Shown in pieces: positions 38,454-48,804 of a stretch of DNA of 64,000 bases. The stretch is taken from contig NW_025947279.1 in the NCBI RefSeq assembly GCF_000764305.2, positions 310,001 to 374,000 on the forward strand, given 5' to 3'. The position numbers were made by a program, and so were the translations under genes. The notes under the pieces are model-generated. The model saw only the letters and a list, made by a program, of their open reading frames with translations, was not told the origin of the DNA and ran no database searches. The stretch's first letter is position 1, and the number at the start of each line of letters is the position of its first letter. Source of the stretch: Hyalella azteca. Lineage: Eukaryota > Arthropoda > Malacostraca > Amphipoda > Hyalellidae.

Positions 38454-39699
38454 CAAAGGTGGGCAGTAGCGCGTTACATTTTCAGTAGCGGTAGCTGTAG
38501 CGGCGCTACATTTAAGGCAATGTAGCGGTAGCGGTAGCGCCCGCTACATATATAAGTAGCGATACGAGGTTTTGCCGCTACAGCGCTACCGCTACATTTA
38601 TAGATAAAGCCTTTAGATTTTACTTAATAGTTTTAAATATTATTTAAAAACCAGCATGATACATACCCAGTTAAAATTTTGAGCCGAGACCGGCGCCGGG
38701 TTTAGCCGGGCTGGTCGCGCTTTAGCAGGATGGAGCCGTGAAACTATAACCGGCCATCTATCCCTAAAACTGCGCTGCGCCATGGCTGATACAGAGACAA
38801 AATTCTAGCAGCGCGGCAGAGACGGAACTCTGCGCTGCTTTAGCGCTGGTACTTGGGATTGCCCGGCAGGGAGCTGTACAGAGCAGATACGCAGGCCGTG
38901 CATGGGGGGGTTTAGAGAGAGGGATGAGGGGTAGGGGTTGGAAACAGTGATAGGAGAATGAACTTCATCCTCGATCTGTCTCTTATACACATCTAGATGT
39001 GTATAAGAGACAGGTATAACACAAGACTTCACCATGGGCGCTTTGCCCCGTGACACGCGTGGGCCCGTTGCCCCACTAGGTATCATTTCTATTTATATCG
39101 TGTCAACATTTCATTTTAAAATCTAATAGTCTAAACTTGATCTCAAAATTTTCCCTATAAATATTACTTTGAAAATATAATTCACAGTAATTTCAAAAGC
39201 TTCATCTACAGTAATCGAAAAAAAATTTATGTAGCAGCAAAAAAATTTTTATTTGGACTAAAACAGTTATTCACAAATAACTTAATAACGCAAACACTTA
39301 GCAAAACGTAAATCCGTACACTTAATCCCAGTGAAACTGTCGACCGGCGGTAGAGAACACGGACCAATATCTGCCATACTTAACGAGAAACCCGCTATGG
39401 GCCCATGACCCGCAGTGGGCTCGCTGCCCCATGTTACCCTACTAGTTCGGTTAGGTTAATTGCAATAAAGTTGCAATGACATGTTTTGAAAATGTTTTAT
39501 TGTCATTAAATGTTTTTGAGTAAATCCCAATAGCAGAACAATAAATATTTAGAGATTTCCAATAATTTTGGCCACTGTAGCGGCTAATGTAGCGGCGCTA
39601 CATTTTACTGTAGCGGTTGCAGTAGCGCTTGCTACAATCTAGTGGGTATAGCGGTAGCGGTAGCGCCGCTACATTTCAAAGTAGCGTTGCCCAGCTCTG
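38454..39699. mobile_element. Non-autonomous hAT copy 2, containing an adapter junction
   Basis: It begins CAAAGGTGGGCAGTAGCG and ends GCCCAGCTCTG, with GTAGCGGTAGC subterminal repeats at both ends. The flanks are ATGATTAC (38446-38453) and ATGATCAC (39700-39707), an 8-bp duplication with one change. The terminal regions match the 2423-3246 copy in inverted orientation (for example TAAAGCCTTTAGATTTT and CTAGTTCGGTTAGGTTAAT). The centre differs and carries a Nextera junction at 38976-39013, so its internal structure and length cannot be trusted. Confidence 0.75.
38976..39013. other. Nextera/Tn5 mate-pair junction adapter (assembly artefact)
   Basis: CTGTCTCTTATACACATCT is followed directly by its reverse complement AGATGTGTATAAGAGACAG. 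These are two head-to-head 19-bp Tn5 mosaic ends, the exact circularisation junction of Nextera mate-pair libraries. On the minus strand it encodes SYTHLDVYKRQ, a known contamination signature in protein databases. This is not organismal sequence. Confidence 0.97.
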
Positions 39700-39850
39700 A
39701 TGATCACATAACAGTATATATAGCAAAATTTTGTACACCTCTGGGTCAGTCAATATTACACTTAAAACATAATTTATTATTATTTATATATTGCCCCTGT
39801 TTTAGGCCCTGCTAATATTCATTCAAATTTTCTTTCTTCTCCAGGTTAAA

Positions 39851-40072
39851 ATGCTTGCCAAAACTCCTATCGTGATCGCTGGGATATATCTTTTCATTCT
39901 CCGTGAGTAGAAACGTTTTTAACCCCTAATCTATGCGTTGATGTTTAGATGAAATTTTATTTCTTGATCTTAATTCTGATAGTCAAAGACTTTCCAAGGA
40001 GACCTGACATTTTTTTTTTTTTGATAGAAAACATCAGTAAGAAGAGAATAGTTGGAAATTTTATTATTATTA

Positions 40073-40119
<47 letters not shown>

Positions 40120-43100
40120 AATAATAATATTAATAATAATATTAATATTATTATTATTATTAATTATTATTAATTATTAAATTAGAGAATAGTTGGAATG
40201 AAGCACTCCTTACATTGCGGCTGTTCCCACAAAATAGTTTGCAATTTTATTTTGCCTCCTTCACTCCAAAGTTTATCCGCGTATTATTGCTGTTGCTCCC
40301 TACCAAAAGATAATTATCCTGCATCTTCTTGCAAATGCATCGACGCTAAAACGGCCACGACTGAATTAAATAATAGGACAACAAACATTATTCGTATTTT
40401 CCTAGTACGATAATTTTGTCTAGGAGATTAATGTTACTATCGCTAATACCTCGCCCAAATTTTTATGTTAAAAATTGTTGTCGTAAATGTTGAATAAATT
40501 TTATTCTTATTTCATAGTGATATTGCTGCATAAATGAATTGTTAATGTTTTTATTAGTACTAAAACAAAGTCACTACGCAAGAATTTTTTTTATTTGCAG
40601 CAAGCGAAGCAGCCGTCGATCCGCTGTGTGCCAAGTACGGCAGCAACCACACGACTTGCATCCCGGCCAAGAACTGCCCCGCTGATGCCAATGGAGGACC
40701 ATGCGCAGTTACGGAGGCTGACAAGGCTTTTATCGTTAAATATCATAACGAATACCGACAAAAGGTAGGGCATAAATTTTTATGACCTATATACCAAGTA
40801 ACCAGATTTGCATTAACTGTGTGTTGAAATAGAAACTCGTTGTTAATGAGATTTTCACTTAATTCAGTCCCGTCAGAGGGGGTAAGGTGCAGCATATTGG
40901 CCCAAAGTTAGAAAAGGTTCTGGTGTCTTGTGCGATCTTTTGAATTTCATCCAGAGGTGCTACTCAACCAGTGATGCATAAACAAGGACGATAACTCATT
41001 ACATGATCACACTACGGCACAACAAACTTTTTCTTACCATGAACCGATGTTAAACTTAAGGGTCAATCTACCTCAGCTGACGATGGCCAATTGTCATGCG
41101 AGGAAACTACAGGAATAAATTGTTAAAAGGCAACGAGGCAATTAATAGAAACACGGAATCACAATTTAGTTTTTAGCTGATATTTTCATGTAGAAGGATT
41201 ATATTTTAACATGAAAGTTTTATATCAATCTGTCAATTATTGAGTATTTAGTTACTTCTTGCGAGCCAATGACACAGGCTGCATTTTATGGTGTGCTCTT
41301 GGTCGCAAATTTCAAATATAGCTATGTTACCACTTACTCCTTTCTGCTATTGTCAGAAACGAATTAAATGTTCGCGTCACTTGATTTCATTGATACCCCC
41401 AAATAGATAAGTTACCTATTAAATTTTTGATGTTCTAGCAGCTGATCATAACAACGCAGCTAGGGTGGTGAAACGCTGTGTGACCGATCGAAGCGAATAT
41501 TTAGTTTAGATTACTTTTGTAAGAATATATTTTCTTAACTAGTTTAATTTCATCGATTCATCAATTGCCAATAATAATGAATATGTAATATGTGAGGTTA
41601 GTAATTATTTCATCAGTCTTGCTTGCTGAAGTTCTTCAGTTACAATTAATTCTTCACAATGACTCACATCTGCCTATCTTTGGGCCCGGTTCACAGTATT
41701 ATCTAGCGTTAAAAATTTAACAGACTGTTATTATGCCATAAAAAATAAGAAGGGAAGGATCAACAACTGTCAGTTGCAGACATTGTCTCTTACGCTCGCA
41801 TGACTCGGATGATAAATTGACACCTCCCCGTTTGATAATATATATATAAAGGACCACGCATGATACCACTGGACGTGTATGTGGTTAGAAGCCGCTGCTG
41901 AGCTCCCAATGTTTGTTTCTCTTGCTTGCAAACGACCATTTCACCATGAAAAGTAAAATTGCGCATTTTTATTTAAATAAGGTGATTTAATACAATAATT
42001 CAAACGATATTTCTTTAGTGATTAAGCATTATATATAAAAAATTGCTACTTATGTTATGTTTCTGTGTAAACGTCATGCAAGAGCATCTTTTCAATGCAA
42101 ATCTTTATAATTGACATAATTGGTAATCAATTGCACAATTCTCAATTTTTGGGATTCTATTGTTATTCACAAATTCAACCACCTCAGTTTTATGTTGTCT
42201 AATCTCATCACCACCTATCATCGTTGAAAAAAAGCAGTAAATCAATGCCAGATATTAAACTAGCTATGTTTTTTCATTTTTAATTTCGTCCCACTAGCAT
42301 CTTGTGGCGTCATTTTTAGCGCATTTTCTCATTTATGGAAAAAATGCACTATTGTGCTCGCCATGTCCGTCTGTCTGTCTGTCTGTCCGTCCTTCTGTCC
42401 GTGACCTCAAGTTTTCGTCGACGAGAAAATGCGCTCTCTGTCACTCACTGCAGTGAGTACTGATCGAGTTATATTTTTTTCAGATTTCGAGGGGACAAGA
42501 GACTCGAGGGTCTCCTGGTCCGCAGCCTGCTGGCACAAATCTCCGCGAGTTGACCTGGAATGACGACCTCGCACGAACTGCGCAGGTCGGAAACTCTCGA
42601 AAGATATTTAGTGAAACTCTCAATATATTCTAATAAATCATTTGTCGAACACATCAATGATTTTATATGGTAAACTGTTTAAAATCTAGAATGATGAGGA
42701 TGGTTGACTGCGACCACTCTCATGAAAATTATTTTTCGTGCACGGTTACGTTTTTCATGGTACTTGTGATTATCGTTTAAACGAAACCAAAAGAATCTGT
42801 GTCACGTTATACTCAAAATTCCAACTCCGATAACTAAATGAATTCGCTCCAATTAGAACTAAATTAAGCAGGCACCAATTTTTTCTTGATTGGTTGAACT
42901 TTAAATTGTTTTTATCGCCAATTGAAAAACGCAGCTCTTCCAATATTTGTTAATATCTTCGATGCAAGAATCCAATTCCTTCCATGTAATTGTATAAAAT
43001 GCAAATAATTTGTTATATTCTTGTAACAAGTTCTTCTTCTTGACACGCAAGAAGTAAGCCTGTGCTTTCAAACATTCTGATTGATAACATCTAGTCCTTG

Positions 43101-44265
43101 CGTTAAAAACCCGCCGGTCTACTCGACGGATTCTAATAGAGGAATAAAGTCGTCTAATCGGATTGAAGTCCGACGAATTTTTAATCCGTCATTTTAATCC
43201 GTCTTTCCATATCCGTGTCTCCAATTCTATTGTAGCGCTGGGCCGAGCAGCCTGTCCTAGGGCACGACTGCCAGTCTGAACTCGTCGGTTATTCTTCAGT
43301 GACTCGCTGCAGTCGCATCCCGAGGTACGACTCCGTTGGCCAGAATTTATACCTCAGCGGATCCAGTGCAAAGATCACGGTAAGAAATATTATATGTTGG
43401 CCTTTATGGATGAAAAAATCAAATGTTATTTGTTCGTATTTCATGCCACTCTGTGTCGTTTCTACATTGTTGAACATATAGACACTTAGAGAATTAAACA
43501 CAATGCCAAAATCGAGAACAATAGCAGAAAAAATGTGTCATTTTGTCGTCGGTTTCGCTCATTTGATTTTTACAAATTATATCTACTATTACCTCGGCAG
43601 TCAGCGAATTGGAAAGCAGCCATTGATAGCTGGATCGATGAGGTCAAGGATGTGGTTAGCACCGACATGACTAGCAACGGAGGCGTCATTGGTCACTACA
43701 CGCAGGTGACTGCACACTGAAATTGGATGGCATTAACTATAAAATCTGTCTTAACAATATTTGCGGTGTAGAAAAATCTCATAAATACGGTATTTGTCCC
43801 GATGAAGCAACACGACATATTATCTACGTTGCATCCTGTATGATCTGTTGAGTTACTCTTGGATGTGAAAAAGCTTTCATTTTTAGTCATTTGTCGAATT
43901 CTGTACTTATTGAAGGAGTCAAATATTATTGCAAATAAGGCTCTGCTGGCGAAGAAACGAACGTGGACACAACAATTAATTTTCTTGTACAAATGTCTCT
44001 AGATTGTAACTGATAACAAAACATGTAATTTTTACTTGGACTGCAGGTTGTATGGTCCGAGACTCGGGAAGTTGGCTGTGGTGTCTTCAGCAGTAATAAA
44101 AAGTGTACCTGGGCCGGTTGGAATAATATGAACTGCGTTAAGTACATCTGCAATTACGGGCCCGCCGGCAACATGTACATAAATGGCATCCCGCAGCCGC
44201 CATACAGCAGCAAAAAAAGATGCAAGAAGCTATCTAGAAAATACACGGGCCTCTGCGCCGAGTGA
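39851..44265 (+). CDS. CAP/antigen-5-like (SCP/TAPS) secreted protein, gene B
   Basis: Exons: 39851-39902, 40601-40764, 42484-42585, 43236-43379, 43601-43705, 44047-44265, giving 261 residues. Exons 1-5 have exactly the lengths and phases of gene A (52, 164, 102, 144, 105 nt); the last is 6 nt shorter. A signal peptide ([17 protein letters not shown]) precedes the same Cys-rich spacer, then [40 protein letters not shown] and [11 protein letters not shown], ending GLCAE. Introns are longer than in gene A, and intron 2 (40765-42483) holds repeats up to its acceptor. Exon 2 is almost identical to gene A while exon 3 differs by about a fifth, suggesting gene conversion. A secreted protein with an intact CAP fold is expected; its ligand or target is unknown. 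Confidence 0.94.
40062..40178. repeat. (TTA/AAT)n compound microsatellite in CAP gene B intron 1
   Basis: A long run of TTA triplets followed by AAT triplets and then TTA again, partly self-complementary. The apparent poly-Ile/Asn frame over it is not a gene. Confidence 0.95.
42310..42475. repeat. Dispersed repeat, copy 2, abutting a CAP exon acceptor
   Basis: Same family as 995-1091 (TGTGCTCGYCATGTCC, TGTC microsatellite, GAGAAAATGCGC, CACTCACTGCAGTGAGTACT). GCGCATTTTCTC near 42320 is the inverse of GAGAAAATGCGC near 42424. The recognisable repeat ends about 8-18 nt before exon 3 of CAP gene B at 42484. Confidence 0.7.
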
Positions 44266-46019
44266 TGCGAAATTCAACGAATTCCAATAGTTTTCGAAGC
44301 TGGTGATTTAATTTAAAGCTCCTTTTCGATATTGAACACAATATATATACATTTTTACATATTCCTGTCAATTCTTGAAAGAAAACGAACGGCCAGATTT
44401 CAGAATCAGAATCCTTTTTAAGCCAATGTCGAGCTTCACTTGAGATAATATTTAGTTTCTCTATTATTGATATTTCTTTTCCCTGACTGTGTTCATTTGA
44501 CCTTGCAAGACCTTTCTGAGACCTGAATTTAATGCAATTAGTTGAATTAATTTATGCACGGTTTATAATTATCATCATCTCTCAATCTCTAGAAATCATA
44601 TGAAAAGAAAACAGTTAGACTGATCGAATGACAATAATTGTATAATCCTTTTTTAGGCAAGAATTTATCAAAATTATTGTCTCTACTGCCGCTAAGTTTA
44701 ACATAGGGCCAGCTGCGGACCATTTAAAGCTTTAGAGCGCAACTTTTATCTAGTTGAGGACCAATTGAATACGCGTGTCATGCAGGGGTCATTCGATTTC
44801 TGTATTCCCAGACAATACAACTTCTGTGAGGAAACCGGAAAAAAACATACAGTATGTATTTACACAATACAAGTATTTGATCATTCAGCGCTATTTTCTT
44901 AATAAGCATAAACATTTCAAATATGTACAAAGACATTTAAATATACAGTCATATCTTCGAACGCGAATGTTGAGCTTACCTAAAATTGGTTCCTCCTCTT
45001 AACTTAGTAGTTGATTCAACAGACTACAGACAATAAATAAAACCGATAATAGGCAGAACCTCGTAAAACCAAGACACCAAATTTAAACAAATGTTGCGTT
45101 CACAACAGAGCCAATGTTGTTTGTGATAAATATTCACGTGTTGAATGTTTTGTTCGTTTAACTTGAACGTGTCTTTCAATTATTAATCCTACAATCCTAT
45201 AGAAAAAATATTAATCCTAAGACCGTTTCACTTATAAATCATAATCATTACCCAAGAATAATTTCGAATATATAAAGAAAAAATTTTCATGGATTTTGCA
45301 CTGTTATATTTATAATTTAGTCTCGAGTCATGTTTTTACTTTGAATTGCACTGAGAAGTGAACGAATCAAAGTCATTAAAACTAAATCACCCTCTAAAAG
45401 AATTTTTTATATTTTGAACTCGTAAGTTTGAATTGTCTTTTCTCATATTTAGATAGACAGGCATCTATTTCCACTTTTTACTCTGTTTTCCATGCAAGAC
45501 ACTAATTTAATCAATTAGCGACAAAAATATACGATTGTGAACAAAACATTTCAAAATTTTGTCTTTAAAGCTCGTTTCTTGCTCATAATCGTGGAATTAC
45601 ATTTCTATTTACCGTACTAGAGAACCCACTTTTGTAAAAACACACATTTTTATTCAAGTTCAAAATTGAGAGCAATGTCAGGTATTTTCTCTCGTATGTC
45701 TTTTCCCGCAACACGCTTCCCAAGAAGACAATATCTCCATCCCTAACAACACAACTTCTCAACGGATAAAGATATTAATCCTACATGGATGTGTGCCAAT
45801 TATTATGCGTCATTGTATTTTTAGTAGCAATAGCTCTACGTGAATTAATAGTTCATATTGTTATTGTATGCGGAGTATCGCCACCACGAACTCCGACCGT
45901 GACACAAAAACCGATACTTTAGGGAAAGTAAACGAATCACAGTCCGGATGTTAGGGTCTCCTACCCAATTTATCTACGTATACTTAAAAACATAAAAACG
46001 TTAAAAATTGATCAACGTA
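44266..46019. other. Intergenic, no gene seen
   Basis: AT-rich stretch between the CAP array and a Penelope-like relic, with no supported gene. Confidence 0.4.
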
Positions 46020-47660
46020 TACTTAAACTAAAAAGTAAAGAAAACTCCACAAAATTCATTCAATAAGTATAGAAAACGTTTCGGAGTCCAGCTCTATTGT
46101 CAGTTTAAAAATTACAGAATATAGGTAAACCAGAAATTATTACAGTCAAGATTACAAAAAAAAGTAAACGTAAAACCTATCTATTTACTATTTCAAGTGG
46201 GTAGGAGCTAAAAAGCTGACTGAAAATTAGGCCTCTGATTAAGAATATGCAATTATTCTGAAATGCGTTAATCGGAAACACCGGAAGGGGAACCTGAAAC
46301 CGTGAAGTCACTACCAGAAATTGGAACATCGCACTGCTCATCGTGAGTGCGCATAGCCGAATGAGGGGGGCGCGATAGTAAGTGACCAGTTCTACAACTC
46401 CAGCCCTTATGCTCTGCGACACTAGAATAAAAAATTGTGAGACGTCATCCCGACATATGTAGTTGCACAACTGTATTTATATACTAGGGACGCTCGCATG
46501 TGAATAGGGAGGATATCTTTGTACCTAAAAAACGATTGTAAAATAATTGTTGACTTATAAAGCACAAAAATTAACATTTGGGAAGTACTTTGAGCACAAA
46601 AGTTTCAGCTCCTTTGACATACAGTTTCGGATACAGGGCCGAAGTATGAAAGAGAGCAATAAACAACATTCCTACTGTCGTACTCGGGAGCGACCTCATT
46701 TTACCGCTCGGACATGAATTTCTTTACTCTGGTAAACATCAGATTAGTCGGCAATCCATTAAGCGAGAAGATATGAATTCGAATTCAGCGTGCAGAGCAT
46801 GGAGAGTAGAACAAATACGAAAGCTCCGATATAAAAGTGTTTTATGCTAATAAATCTTAAATCGAAAAAAAAAACAAAAGCTGGAAAAGCTGGTTCTGAG
46901 ACTTGTGAAAGTCGATTTTTGGGACACAGAAGTTTGTAAGTGGCCATTAAATTTAGACAGAATTATTGCAATCGTGGAAGGACGGGCTATTGTTAGATTC
47001 AATCTCCATGTTAAATTTGATGGATTTATGTTACAAAATTAGGTAATCGAAGAAGAGTTTGCCGTAAGAGGGATGCTTAAAAATTAAAAAAGTGTCATCA
47101 ACGTATCTGTTGTAGAATATTGGCTTAACATCAAGAGGGCAATTATTGGACAGCCAAAAAACCTCGTGAAAACACATAAAAATATTCGCAAAAGTTGAGC
47201 CGAGCGGAAGACCCATGTAAAACTTCTCAGCACATATGAAAAAAGTTTCTGAACAGATAATTCCAAAAGAGGTTTAAGAAAATTACGTTACAAATCTATA
47301 ACGAAGTCATTTGCATACGTCCTTGAACGGAGAATTCAAGCAGATTTCAGTGGTATCTTCATGAAACCATTGAAAATTGTGTTTCAATTTTAATGTTTGC
47401 GATTTGCACATTTTGCAATCATTTTATAATTTTAAACTGAGGCCTAGTTTAAATTCAGCTTTTAGCTCTTACCAACTTGAAATTTTAAATAGATAGGCTT
47501 TGCCGTATAGGTTTTTTTCGGAATCCTGACTGTCCTAATTAGTGATTTTCATGTGTTCGGGAATTTTCGACCTGACGATGGAGCACAATCTGATATATTT
47601 GGAGCAAAACGTTTATAGCACAAACGTTTTCTATAAAGATAGTATGAATTTTCGTGGAGT
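46020..47660 (-). mobile_element. Degraded Penelope-like retroelement with inverted ends
   Basis: Minus-strand frames from about 47290 down carry RT pieces: an LELSVQKLFSYV-like segment, then in another frame MGLPLGSTFANIFMCFHE and the catalytic RYVDDTFLIF (within 47216-47031). EIESNN and TLLYRSFRICSTLHALN-like thumb motifs follow across more frame breaks. MG-PLG-TFANIFM, YVDDTF and the thumb motif are typical of Penelope RT. The element end at 46030-46103 recurs inverted at about 47563-47655, so related termini bracket the relic. An unrelated GC-richer piece lies at about 46310-46440. Inactive. Confidence 0.75.
46076..46103 (-). ncRNA. Decayed hammerhead-ribozyme-like motif in a Penelope terminus
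   Basis: The minus strand reads CTGACAA, a short GAGCTGGACTC hairpin, then CGAAACGT. This is the same layout as at 55954-55981, but the CTGATGA core is altered, so it is probably non-functional. A further inverted, diverged relative lies at about 47571-47607 (+). Confidence 0.4.
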
Positions 47661-48804
47661 TTTCTCTGATTTTACTTTTCGAAGAATTTATACAATTAAC
47701 TTAGAAATTGTTTCCATTTTCATTTTGATAAGACTGAAGTTTATAAATTTGGTAGAGAACCATACACTAGCCGGCCGTTGACCTTAAGTCGGCTTATGCC
47801 TCTTGTGTCACGATCTGACATTCAAAAACTAAGTTGAACTACTTGACCGTTGTAAGTTGGTATTTTATTTACGTGCAGATCGTTGGGTGATGGAATGAAG
47901 TTCATGTGGAGTGCGACTGCGTGTAGTCAGAGTGAACCAGACCAGAAATCTTGTTGGATCGCTCCTCGCAATTGATGAAAAAGTTATCAACGTAATCTAA
48001 TTCCTCAAATTGCAAAAATACCTAATTTTTATACTAAATTAGGCTATTTCTAGTTTTCATTCCTCTTAACATTAGTTGTCATTGGATGCAGAGAAAATAC
48101 TTTGTTTTCTTCTATAAGTTCTATAGCAAAGGCACTACTTTCAATTGCTCCGCGATCATTGGCTAAAGAAGTAGCAGTGCTGCAATTGACGACTATTTGG
48201 TGATTGACGAGTGTAGTATTGGTGCTGGTAAACATTAGGGAGAATAAATGGTACATTCCTAATAAATGGTACGTTTATATCGTTCAGTTTAACGTAATTA
48301 GATTGCAGAACGCGTTGCAGGCCATTTGTCATCAACATGCCATTTTTAGAGCTTTCATGCCTAGGTGAAGAAGTGATTTATACTCTTCAAGTAAATATAG
48401 TTATTAGGCAGTCTGAGGTGAGTAGTTCTAGATATGGAATAGTATAAAAAAATTTGTCAGTCCTCTACGTACGTTAAGAATGTCATACTTCGTTTTGACA
48501 TTTCAAAATTTATTTGAAGAATATCCCACGTATAAACTACAAACTAGGTACATGAATTTAGACAAATAAGGGCATCTGGAAAGTAACTCGTGGAAAACCT
48601 GAGTTTAGTTATTCCTGCGTTAACACGCATACGAAATAGTGTATTTTTTGAAAAGTGAAAAGAGCTAGTCCATCCCAGCTTGACACAAGTTTGCTATGCT
48701 GTCTTCTCATCGCTCATAGTATTTTTTTCTTGCAGTTTTTTTTGTAAGCGTATGACGAAATCCTATAACTTCTACTCGTGAATACAAGATCTTGCTTTTG
48801 ATTC
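47661..48804. other. Intergenic upstream of the RING gene
   Basis: AT-rich with no supported gene. It must contain the promoter of the 48805 gene, but I see no convincing TATA/Inr pair. Confidence 0.4.

Noticed and set aside
38805..39086. 93-codon minus-strand open frame with SYTHLDVYKRQ
   Set aside because: It is created by the Nextera adapter junction and is not a gene.
39949..40173. Poly-Ile/Asn open frame
   Set aside because: Translation of a TTA/AAT microsatellite in a CAP intron.
41838..41860. TATA-like run (ATATATATATAAAGG) in CAP gene B intron 2
   Set aside because: No initiator at proper spacing that I could support and no following exon; likely AT-rich chance.
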